DNA of 49,177 bases from positions 1 through 49,177 of the IMG/VR virus record IMGVR_UViG_3300042731_002677. One strand, written 5' to 3'. This stretch comes from a virus. The notes under the pieces were generated by a model. That model was not told the origin of the DNA. It did not search any database and was given only the letters and a program-made list of their open reading frames with translations. The stretch's first letter is position 1, and every line of letters starts with the position of its first letter. Shown here piece by piece: positions 21,797-28,744 of this stretch. A program made the translations under genes and the position numbers.

Positions 21797-22484
21797 TTAC
21801 CCTGGGAGGGATACGTATAAAAGATGCCTAGATGCTCTAGTTAATTCTATACGTGTCAATGCGCCGTATACGAGCTTTCATATCATCGACCTTGAGCCAC
21901 CGGATGAGGTACCTGGTGTATTCCAGGGATGGATTAATAACCACATAAAGCTAGAGGCGTATTCGCAGGTCGCGATTGACGAACCGACTATCTTCGTTGA
22001 TGCGGACACGGTTGTCTTACGCGACCCATCAGATTTGTTTGATGGTACGTTTGATATCGGCATAGGAGAGAGACCTACTGGGCACCGTGTTAAGTCTCGG
22101 TTCAATGGTGGGGTGGTATTGTTTGATGACACAGACAGGGCTAGGGAGTTCATGCGCCAATGGATTAGAACCGATAGTGAAATGCTCACCGATAGCGAGT
22201 TTCATAAGAAATGGCACAAAACATACAGGGGTCAAAATCAATCATCATTCGGATATCTGTACGAGGAGCGGCGCGAGATAGCGAGGATAAAAGAGTTTCC
22301 GACAGGGACCGTTAATGCCTGCGAGCAGGATTGGCCGCGCCTTGGGAAGATCAGGCCGTACATAGTGCATGTCAGAAAACAGCTACTAAGGGCGGCACAG
22401 AGCAATTGTCCCATTAGTAGAATGGGACGCAATCATAGAGAGGGTGCAAGACTTTGGAGAGAGTACGAGAAATGCGACCGGTAA
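21771..22484 (+). CDS. Glycosyltransferase-like protein 2 (GT-A fold)
   Basis: 237 residues, overlapping the first by 26 bases, ribosome site AGAGG. Motifs TIFVDADTVVLRDPSDLF (D-x-D) and FNGGVVLFDDT, then NQSSFGYLYEE and IVHVRKQLL. These are the features of nucleotide-sugar transferases with the GT-8-like plan. It is probably metal dependent and cytoplasmic; no membrane segment is seen. Confidence 0.75.
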   Translation: MKFVTAAFDYPGRDTYKRCLDALVNSIRVNAPYTSFHIIDLEPPDEVPGVFQGWINNHIKLEAYSQVAIDEPTIFVDADTVVLRDPSDLFDGTFDIGIGERPTGHRVKSRFNGGVVLFDDTDRAREFMRQWIRTDSEMLTDSEFHKKWHKTYRGQNQSSFGYLYEERREIARIKEFPTGTVNACEQDWPRLGKIRPYIVHVRKQLLRAAQSNCPISRMGRNHREGARLWREYEKCDR

Positions 22485-23215
22485 TAGCTTCAATGTGGAC
22501 TGGTACGCCTAATAGGGAATGGAAATATGCCGAGCTTGCTAAGGTGTGGGAATATTCTGCGCATAAGGTGTTCGGTGATAGTGCTGAGATTGTCTGCAGG
22601 AACGCCGGTCGCCTTGACATGAGCGATAAGGTTCCAATCTTTAGCCGTGGCGACAGACGAATAGGGCCGTCAAAGACGTTGGCGTGGCGTGAGAAGATTA
22701 GGCGGTGGGATGAAATCGTTCAGTCTGTCCCCGTTGGCCGTCCAATCCTATTAACCGATATTGATGTAGCGTTCTATAACAATCCCTTTCCCAATGTGTT
22801 GTCAGAATGTGGCGGTGATTGGGATGTCGGGTTCTGCGCTCAGAGCACAGGGGCCGTCTATTTCTCTGGTTCCAAAGAAAGTCACGACTTTATGAGCCTG
22901 TGGCTTGGGGAGACCGAGAAGCTATCAAAGAACGCCAAGAGATATGAAGAATTAGACAAGAAGCACAAAGGGTTGGATCAGGCAAGTATCCAAATAGCAA
23001 TCGCAAGAAATAGCAACGCAACCATAGAGCAACTTCCACTCAAGTATCACTCAACAATACACAATTATGACGAACTACCGGCATACTTGATGCATTACCA
23101 CTCCCTAATGCGCGGAGTTATCTTCGGCCTGCGCGACATCAAGGATCTTCCGTCTCCGATGAGAAAATACGCTAAGGCATGGTTAAGGATGCAGAAACGT
23201 GCAAATTCCCAATAG
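22472..23215 (+). CDS. Glycosyltransferase-like protein 3
   Basis: 247 residues; I use the ATG at 22472 over an upstream TTG because GGAGAG lies ahead. RPILLTDIDVAFYNNPFPN carries the D-x-D, GAVYFSGSKESHDF replaces the NGG segment, and LKYHSTIHNY with YLMHYHSLMRG may supply the C-terminal His. More diverged than the first two, so a different sugar or linkage is likely. Confidence 0.68.
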   Translation: MRPVIASMWTGTPNREWKYAELAKVWEYSAHKVFGDSAEIVCRNAGRLDMSDKVPIFSRGDRRIGPSKTLAWREKIRRWDEIVQSVPVGRPILLTDIDVAFYNNPFPNVLSECGGDWDVGFCAQSTGAVYFSGSKESHDFMSLWLGETEKLSKNAKRYEELDKKHKGLDQASIQIAIARNSNATIEQLPLKYHSTIHNYDELPAYLMHYHSLMRGVIFGLRDIKDLPSPMRKYAKAWLRMQKRANSQ

Positions 23216-24026
23216 CGACATCGAAAGGTTTAAGAAGCGGTGTGGTTATACTCCGAACATTGATAATCCGAAATCGCATAGTGAGCTGTTGCTTGTAAAG
23301 AAGTGGACCGATAGGAATGAAACCTTACGGGTTACAGCCGACAAGGTACAGTGCCGTGGTTATCTGATTAACAACGGCCTTTCTGATATTCTGCAACCCG
23401 CCATATATATCGGGACCGAGATTGACGACGCACTCATGAATTCAGTCCAGCCATGCGTTGTAAAAGCTAATAATGGGAGCGGTCGGAACGTCTTTATTTT
23501 GTCCGAGTATGACAAGGTTACGGTGGCTGGACTCCGAAAACAGTGGGAGAAACCTTACGGACAGGAAAAGGGCGAATGGTGTTATAGTGATATGGAACTA
23601 GCCTATATCGTAGAGCCTCTTCTGTGGGGGCTTGATGAGCCGCACATCCTCTATCGCTGGCTTTGCTTTGGTGGTGTCCCATGTGTTGTCGAGGCCCATG
23701 AGTACGCGCTGAGAAAGCACAGCGGCGGAAGGGTGAAGCCAGTCACGCTAACGCATACGGCCTACATGATTGCAAATGATCATTGGGTCAAAATGGATGT
23801 CAAATACGACGGCAGGGAGACGAAAAAGACGCCAAGGCCGGACAAGTATAGCCGGATGAAGAGTGTGGCGACGCAATTGTCAAAGCCGTTTGACTTCGTG
23901 CGTGTTGATCTATTAGAGCATCGCGGAATGGTCCGTTTTTCAGAGCTGACCCACTATCCGCGCTCCGGGATGTATAGGTTTGATCCAAGAAGTTACGATT
24001 ACGAATTGGGTAAGCTATGGCCGTAG
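23199..24026 (+). CDS. TupA-like ATP-grasp ligase
   Basis: 275 residues from a GTG overlapping the previous gene. Matches the TupA-like ATP-grasp plan: VVKANNGSGRNVFIL (lysine and glycine loop) near residue 88, EPLLWGLDEPHILYRWLCFG, FDFVRVDLLEHRGMVRFSEL (acidic metal site) near 232, and HYPRSGMYRFDPRSYD at the end. TupA relatives add amino acids to surface polymers. In this island it may attach an amino acid or acid group to the sugar made by the transferases. Confidence 0.75.
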   Translation: MQIPNSDIERFKKRCGYTPNIDNPKSHSELLLVKKWTDRNETLRVTADKVQCRGYLINNGLSDILQPAIYIGTEIDDALMNSVQPCVVKANNGSGRNVFILSEYDKVTVAGLRKQWEKPYGQEKGEWCYSDMELAYIVEPLLWGLDEPHILYRWLCFGGVPCVVEAHEYALRKHSGGRVKPVTLTHTAYMIANDHWVKMDVKYDGRETKKTPRPDKYSRMKSVATQLSKPFDFVRVDLLEHRGMVRFSELTHYPRSGMYRFDPRSYDYELGKLWP

Positions 24027-24580
24027 TCGTTGTCCTTGGGATGCATAAGAGCGGAACAACGCTTGTAGCTAAGACTCTACACGAGGCCGGAATTAATATG
24101 GGTGTCTCTGCTGGTGGGGATTATCCGCGATTCAAATATGAAGACCCGCGAGTATTGAAAATCAAGAGCGACATTCTTTTCGGCGGGAAGATTGTTCCGT
24201 CTTATACATTGCCAACCTCATACGCTGATTGTTCGGACCAAGTAAGGGAATATGTCAAGCAACGTAATTCAGAGAATGGTGATTCTTGGGGGTTCAAGGT
24301 TCCAGGAGTTACGCTGTGCTATAGCCGATTTAAGCAGTTCCTACCGAAAGACCATATCGCAATCGGCGTCAAAAGGGATCTTGATGGTGTATTGGCTCAC
24401 TACGATAGACGAAGGAACAGAATAGACACAGAAATAATAGAGCGGGCATATATGGTCTATAATGGCTATTTGGCGTTCTACGGGGTTCCAATTATTAGGT
24501 TTGAGGATATACTAGAGAAAGGTCCGGTTGTGATTGAGCTCGTTACAGGGCTTAGAAGTCTACCAGATGTGAGGCGGTAA
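24017..24580 (+). CDS. Sulfotransferase-like P-loop protein
   Basis: 187 residues. The opening VVVVLGMHKSGTTLVAKTLH is the PAPS-binding loop of sulfotransferases (x-x-K/R-S-G-T-T/S), and IAIGVKRDLDGVLAHYDRRR recalls the 3'-phosphate site R-x-P-x-x-x-x-S-x-Y region, though weakly. VPIIRFEDIL resembles the family beta strand. It would sulfate a sugar hydroxyl using PAPS from the host. A kinase is a less likely alternative. Confidence 0.68.
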   Translation: MAVVVVLGMHKSGTTLVAKTLHEAGINMGVSAGGDYPRFKYEDPRVLKIKSDILFGGKIVPSYTLPTSYADCSDQVREYVKQRNSENGDSWGFKVPGVTLCYSRFKQFLPKDHIAIGVKRDLDGVLAHYDRRRNRIDTEIIERAYMVYNGYLAFYGVPIIRFEDILEKGPVVIELVTGLRSLPDVRR

Positions 24581-25131
24581 TGGGATCAAGAAGTCGCGCA
24601 ATATCAAGCCATTTCAAGGAAAACCAGAAACTAGTAGGCGTAGAGGTAGGCGTACGCTACGGCAAGAACGCTGAGGCTTTGCTTGGCCGTCTCCCGAACC
24701 TCACGCTCTGTTTAGTCGATAGGTGGGAGAAGCCAGTCCGGGGTGACAGCTATTACAACTCAGGAGATGGGATCGCCGATAGACCGAACGGCCACTTTCG
24801 TAAGTGCTATAATGAAATGCTTCACAGGACAAAGCGCTACGCTAACCGTGTTCACGTCAGACGCCAGGATTCATTATCTGCCGCAGCCGATTTTTTGAAG
24901 CGCGGTATGGCGTTTGATTTCATATTTATCGACGCGGATCACAGCTATGAAGGGGTGAAGCGAGATATTCAAGCGTGGTGGCTACTTGTGAAGGATGGTG
25001 GATATCTTTGCGGGCACGATTACAACCACCCCAGAATCGGAGAGGTTAAACGCGCAGTTGATGAGGTGTTTGATAGCGTTGAACTCATGGAAGATATGAC
25101 GTGGTTTGTAAAGAAGAATGACAAAGGCTGA
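24580..25131 (+). CDS. SAM-dependent methyltransferase (Methyltransf_24-like)
   Basis: 183 residues starting in a one-base overlap. Motif I is KLVGVEVGVRYGKNAEALLG near residue 15, with the acid at motif II in LCLVDRWEKP, then AFDFIFIDADHSYEGVKRDI and GGYLCGHDYNH as the metal and substrate region. This fits the sugar O-methyltransferases of surface polysaccharide clusters. It closes the island and overlaps the MuF gene. Confidence 0.8.
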   Translation: MGSRSRAISSHFKENQKLVGVEVGVRYGKNAEALLGRLPNLTLCLVDRWEKPVRGDSYYNSGDGIADRPNGHFRKCYNEMLHRTKRYANRVHVRRQDSLSAAADFLKRGMAFDFIFIDADHSYEGVKRDIQAWWLLVKDGGYLCGHDYNHPRIGEVKRAVDEVFDSVELMEDMTWFVKKNDKG

Positions 25132-27004
25132 ATACAACCGCTTATATTCACAATCCCGCAAGAACTGGCCGACGCTTACGTCAGCAACAATGCGCAACCT
25201 TCGATCAACGTACATAGAGGCATCGAAACAGGCCGGGGCAATTGTGCGAGAATCGACAAGGGCAGGTCTAGCGTCTGTCACGAGCGGACAATACATGCAA
25301 CTACAGGCGCAACTTGAGCGGGCCGTTAGGCGTTTGAACGATGCGATAGACGCCGGGGTTAAATCGACGGTGAATGCTGGATGGTCGGCATATGCGAGGA
25401 TCGAAACTGAATATGTGGTTGAGTCGGCAATCAAAGCGAACGTTCTTTCTGCTATCGGCGGTGCTACACGGATCAGAAACTTCTACACCGGCCTAAGCGA
25501 TACCGTTATCACCAACATGGTATCGAGGATTTACCAGGACGGTTACATGTATTCTGGCCGGGTTTGGCGCGCCGCCTCAGACTACCAAACGCAGATTAAC
25601 CGTGTGCTTTCCACGGGGATATCTTTAAACCGTGACGTTATTGAAATAGCGCGAGACATTGAGCAGTACACAAGATACGGTAAAGATTCTTTAATGCAGA
25701 GATATGGCGAGCTTGAACACGGGACTAAACGGTTCACGCGTCGCATTCGGAGGCGCGTTGATTATCGGGCGCTCCGGCTTGTGCGCTCAGAACTCGCCGC
25801 AAGCCTCCAGGACGCCGCTTTGATAGCTGGGCAGAATAACCCGGCGTCAAATGGTCTTTATGAGTGGATTAGGGTTAACGTCCAGGAGTGGGGGTGCGAT
25901 TGCCCAGACAATGCGGCGAATAGTCCTTACACGCTTGAGAATGTTCCAGACTATCCTCACGCCAACTGCCATCCTGCCGGAACTAATGTTTTAACAAACA
26001 GTGGATATATTAGTATAGAGAGCATAGTTCCTGGTGATTTGGTCGTTTCTGCAGACGGGAACATGAAGCCAATTACCCACGCATGGAAACAGGTATATAG
26101 CGGAGATGTTGTTGAGATAAAGACAGAAGACGGGGTAATTGTGGCAACGCCTGAGCATCCTCTACGGTCTAGCGACGACTGGGTCCTCGCGCATACGCTT
26201 GAGCCTGGAGATAACCTCAGATGCGTACGCCCCAACGTCGAAACCTTCCCTTCTATCGAACCTAAACCTAACAACAGTCCATCCAAGACCTTCGAGAAAA
26301 GAGGTTTTTTTAATGTCTATAGCCTGCTTCTTGGGGGCGGAGTGCCAGTTACCGCCATCGACTTCGACGGCGAGCTTTACGTCAGAGAAGGCGAGGTCGA
26401 TATTGTATCTACCGACAGCCAGGTTTGGGAAAGGCTTCTCTCCTCTGGAGGCAAGCTCTTCAAAGAGAATCCTTTCGTATGGGCTCCTGATGGTCCCGGA
26501 ATAGAACTTAGCTATCTTGGATTGGTGTTCAAAAGAATTGGGTACACCCCGCTTAGCATCATGTGCGGGTCCAGTATTACTCTTCCTGCCGTTTGCAACG
26601 CTTCTATAGGCGCCCTCGGAAACTGTGGGAACTTTAAGCCCGATGTCAGTGAGGTTCCGACTAACACAGCCTCTAGAGACGCCGAAGTGTTTAGCTATCT
26701 GGTTCACGGGAAGGTATCTGTCAACAAAAAGCCGTCTCAGTTCGTCGATCGGAAGTTCTATTTTTCTACACACGATAGCGCTATTGTAAGTGTTGAAAAG
26801 AAAAGGGTCAATACCGTGGTTTACAACCTAACTGTTGCTAACGATCATTCGTATATTGCTAATGGGTTCATGTCTCATAATTGCGAATGCCAAATACGCC
26901 CATTACTTATCGATAATAAAGTATTTGTTGATGATCTTATCAGGTGGGACCAAGGCGAAGATGTTGGATATATCAATGCGTGGGTGGATAGAGTACGCGC
27001 CTAA
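25118..27004 (+). CDS. MuF-like minor head protein interrupted by an intein
   Basis: 628 residues, ATGA-overlapped by the methyltransferase gene. Residues 1-283 and 589-628 are the extein: a helical head-morphogenesis protein (RLYSQSRKNWPTLTSATMRN, then LVRSELAASLQDAALIAGQN). The MuF signature, normally H-P-N-C-x-C, is restored by joining YPHAN to CECQIRPLL once residues 284-588 are removed, giving a 323-residue protein. MuF-like proteins sit with the portal in the prohead. The intein thus splits the most conserved site of the gene. Confidence 0.88.
   Translation: MTKAEYNRLYSQSRKNWPTLTSATMRNLRSTYIEASKQAGAIVRESTRAGLASVTSGQYMQLQAQLERAVRRLNDAIDAGVKSTVNAGWSAYARIETEYVVESAIKANVLSAIGGATRIRNFYTGLSDTVITNMVSRIYQDGYMYSGRVWRAASDYQTQINRVLSTGISLNRDVIEIARDIEQYTRYGKDSLMQRYGELEHGTKRFTRRIRRRVDYRALRLVRSELAASLQDAALIAGQNNPASNGLYEWIRVNVQEWGCDCPDNAANSPYTLENVPDYPHANCHPAGTNVLTNSGYISIESIVPGDLVVSADGNMKPITHAWKQVYSGDVVEIKTEDGVIVATPEHPLRSSDDWVLAHTLEPGDNLRCVRPNVETFPSIEPKPNNSPSKTFEKRGFFNVYSLLLGGGVPVTAIDFDGELYVREGEVDIVSTDSQVWERLLSSGGKLFKENPFVWAPDGPGIELSYLGLVFKRIGYTPLSIMCGSSITLPAVCNASIGALGNCGNFKPDVSEVPTNTASRDAEVFSYLVHGKVSVNKKPSQFVDRKFYFSTHDSAIVSVEKKRVNTVVYNLTVANDHSYIANGFMSHNCECQIRPLLIDNKVFVDDLIRWDQGEDVGYINAWVDRVRA
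26162..26773 (-). CDS. Antisense-encoded HTH and Vsr/DUF559-like homing endonuclease
   Basis: 203 residues, GTG start, wholly inside the intein and antisense to it. Residues 10-46 form a helix-turn-helix (YLPVNQIAKHFGVSRGCVSR). Residues 97-172 match the Vsr/DUF559 (EDxHD) nuclease core: SPYERILFEELASRG (E100), YNIDLAF (D126), KLAVEVDGGNWH (E137, D139, H144), D153, then FLEGLGWTVVRFRF. The TAG stop is the complement of the Leu codon in block B EHPL; the start lies about 40 bases before block F. The codons are in register with the sense codons. A promoter lies just upstream on this strand. Confidence 0.85.
   Translation of the reverse strand: MCRKIELPIDELRRLFVDRYLPVNQIAKHFGVSRGCVSRNLTDIGLKVPTVSEGAYRSVANGRKSNTGPAHDAKRGVPNSFEHQSKIAKFYSGTIRSPYERILFEELASRGEKPFPNLAVGRYNIDLAFSDVKLAVEVDGGNWHSAPKKQAIDIKKTSFLEGLGWTVVRFRFDRREGFDVGAYASEVISRLKRMREDPVVARP
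26783..26811 (-). promoter_or_regulatory. Leftward promoter of the antisense nuclease
   Basis: Read on the minus strand: TTGACC (26811-26806), 17 bases, TACAAT (26788-26783), then nine bases to the GTG at 26773. No ribosome site is present, so a near-leaderless transcript is expected, as for the late promoters. The promoter lies inside the intein coding sequence ahead of block F. Confidence 0.6.
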
Positions 27005-27014
27005 ACATTAATGC

Positions 27015-27044
27015 TTGACGTTTGTATAGTATTTCTTCTAAAAT
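27015..27044 (+). promoter_or_regulatory. Late promoter before protease/scaffold gene (leaderless)
   Basis: TTGACG at 27015-27020, 18 bases, TAAAAT at 27039-27044, then six bases to the GTG at 27051. There is no ribosome site before that GTG. Same geometry as 17587-17615, 32953-32981 and 34395-34423. Confidence 0.65.
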
Positions 27045-27050
27045 GCCATT

Positions 27051-28349
27051 GTGAAGCAGTCAATGGTTTGCAATGGCAAAACGCCAAAGAATCTAGTTGC
27101 GTTTAACTTCCTATCATCTCAGGTTTCAATCAATGCCGATGATGTTCCAACGCTTGTCTCCGACAAGGTGATGTCTGAGCTTACCAACGGAGACGAGAAT
27201 CCGTATTTCAAGATTCAGGCAATAAATTATCCCGTTAACGGTTCTGGCATCTATCCTCACGACGAGGCTGTTTACACCGAAGAGTTTTTCGAGTCTTTTG
27301 TCAACGTGACAAAGGAGCGCCCAATACCGGGATCAAAGCGTGGTCATGAGTGGGGATCTAGGCCAAATAACGACTTTTACATGGTTGGCGGATCACTCGT
27401 CAAGAACGGCGACGGAAAAGGGACCGTTTACTTCAAAAACTACATTCCTCCAGAGGGGGATGGAACTTCAAACCTGGGGTTCCTGCGAGACCTGAAGGCT
27501 GGCATTGTCCACTTCTCTCTTGTCACAATGCCGGAATATAACGTTAGCGAAGACGAGAAAATGTACATTACTGGCTCCATTGGCCACGAAAGAAACGACG
27601 CTGTACAGTACGGCGACGGGGCCATGGAGCAGACAACCAATAGTAAGTATCAAGATGAATTCTTCGAGAGGGCAAAAAATCTTATTTCCGATGGCAAGAT
27701 TGACATAAAGACTAGAGCTAATAGTGGAGAGCCCATCCAAAACGGAAAGGTTGTGCGTTCCGTGCTGCGACGAATAGTCGCCCGCGCTAACGTCGAGAAC
27801 ACTTCCGATTTTGCAGAGCTAATCTCCATGATTGATAAACAAAAAAGAGGAGCCAATATGGACAAGGATGAACTGTTCAAACTACTTGGAAACATGAAGC
27901 AGAACGGTGAAATCACTCTTTCAGAGGTTGCTAATGCGATGGGGTTGAAGGATCAGGTTGTCACCGATGACCACAAATCCGCCGCCTCTGTTGTTAATAG
28001 CCTCAAAGAAATTGATGTCGCCGATCCGGTTAAAGAAATCAAAGAGCTTCGGAACAAACTTGAAGCCGTTGATGCCGATAGGGTCAAGAACGCTCTTGAT
28101 GCCGCGTTTGGTCCCGAAAAAGACAGCGATGGAAAGGACAATCCTGTTCGCCAGTACGCTGGAAAGATGACCAAGGATGCCAAGGCTGACAATATCGACG
28201 CCAAGATTGAAGAGCTGAAAAACGATTCCGTTATGAAACAGCTTGCCGGAAACAAAGCGGATTACCGCTCCGAACAGAACACTATCGGAGTAGTAGAAAA
28301 TCGACAGGGTGATGGTTCCAAAGACGAACCACAGACCTATAAATACTAG
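27051..28349 (+). CDS. Prohead protease/scaffold-type fusion protein
   Basis: 432 residues from a leaderless GTG. The first 200 residues resemble a Mu I-like or prohead protease-type head protein (GIYPHDEAVYTEEFFESFVN; GHEW; VHFSLVTMPEYNV with a possible active-site His and Ser). The last 165 residues are charged, coiled and Lys/Glu/Asp rich, typical of a scaffold (EIKELRNKLEAVDADRVKN). A second start with AGAGGAG at 27858 would give the scaffold alone. Context before the decoration and major capsid genes fits head assembly. Confidence 0.72.
   Translation: MKQSMVCNGKTPKNLVAFNFLSSQVSINADDVPTLVSDKVMSELTNGDENPYFKIQAINYPVNGSGIYPHDEAVYTEEFFESFVNVTKERPIPGSKRGHEWGSRPNNDFYMVGGSLVKNGDGKGTVYFKNYIPPEGDGTSNLGFLRDLKAGIVHFSLVTMPEYNVSEDEKMYITGSIGHERNDAVQYGDGAMEQTTNSKYQDEFFERAKNLISDGKIDIKTRANSGEPIQNGKVVRSVLRRIVARANVENTSDFAELISMIDKQKRGANMDKDELFKLLGNMKQNGEITLSEVANAMGLKDQVVTDDHKSAASVVNSLKEIDVADPVKEIKELRNKLEAVDADRVKNALDAAFGPEKDSDGKDNPVRQYAGKMTKDAKADNIDAKIEELKNDSVMKQLAGNKADYRSEQNTIGVVENRQGDGSKDEPQTYKY
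27858..28349 (+). CDS. Nested scaffold protein from internal start
   Basis: In-frame ATG inside the previous gene with a strong AGAGGAG ribosome site five bases ahead, giving a 163-residue scaffold (MDKDELFKLLGNMKQNGEIT). The same design is known from lambda C/Nu3, where scaffold is made from an internal start in the protease gene. The junction sits exactly where the sequence changes from globular to coiled. Confidence 0.6.
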   Translation: MDKDELFKLLGNMKQNGEITLSEVANAMGLKDQVVTDDHKSAASVVNSLKEIDVADPVKEIKELRNKLEAVDADRVKNALDAAFGPEKDSDGKDNPVRQYAGKMTKDAKADNIDAKIEELKNDSVMKQLAGNKADYRSEQNTIGVVENRQGDGSKDEPQTYKY

Positions 28350-28359
28350 GGGGTAGGTC

Positions 28360-28734
28360 ATGGCTACTATTTATGTTTCCAGAGAAGACAATGACCATAT
28401 CCGGCTGAATAACGACACTGGCGCGGATCTTTCGCAATATGAGCCTACCGTCATTGGGGAGCTGGCCGCTGTCGCTGACGAAGCCATTACCTCTGCCGCT
28501 GTTGGTTCTTTCGCTGTTGAGGCCGGTCTTGAGGTTCAGTCTGATGATCTTTCCGCTGGTGAGAATACATTCGGAACTGTGAACCAGATTGTTTATTTCG
28601 ATCCGAGCGGAAAAACGTTCTCTGACACTGAGACCGTCGGATATTACGAATGGGGCCAGTTGAAAACCGTAAAGGACACCAATGGCGTCATCGTAATTAG
28701 CAAGTTCTATCGAGCCGTTCTGGTGACGAGCTAG
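28360..28734 (+). CDS. DUF2190-like capsid decoration protein
   Basis: 124 residues, ATG after TAGGGGGTAGGTC. Beta-rich with the pattern of DUF2190 head-fibre or decoration proteins: LNNDTGADLSQYEPTVIG, then AVGSFAVEAGLEVQ and VNQIVYFDPSGKT. It lies between scaffold and major capsid, the usual place. It would bind and stabilise the expanded shell. Confidence 0.75.
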   Translation: MATIYVSREDNDHIRLNNDTGADLSQYEPTVIGELAAVADEAITSAAVGSFAVEAGLEVQSDDLSAGENTFGTVNQIVYFDPSGKTFSDTETVGYYEWGQLKTVKDTNGVIVISKFYRAVLVTS

Positions 28735-28744
28735 GAGGGATAAA

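Larger units (their letters stand above)
25967..26881 (+). mobile_element. Intein of 305 residues in the MuF-like gene
   Basis: Block A: Cys1 with CHPAGTNVLTNSGYI and IVPGDLVVS. Block B: GVIVATPEHPL with Thr344 and His347 of the precursor. Block F: VVYNLTVANDHSYIANG. Block G: FMSHN, then Cys as the first C-extein residue. All splicing residues (Cys1, TxxH, penultimate His, terminal Asn, Cys+1) are present, so it should splice. The stretch between B and F has no sense-strand LAGLIDADG or HNH motif; it is occupied by an opposite-strand nuclease gene. Confidence 0.92.

Noticed and set aside
26165-26770. In-frame sense-strand homing endonuclease in the intein
   Set aside because: No LAGLIDADG, HNH or GIY-YIG motif in the sense translation between blocks B and F; the nuclease motifs are on the opposite strand.
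27921-28361. Leftward open frames opposite the scaffold region
   Set aside because: Codon-biased scaffold DNA leaves opposite frames open by chance; sequences are low-complexity with no motifs.
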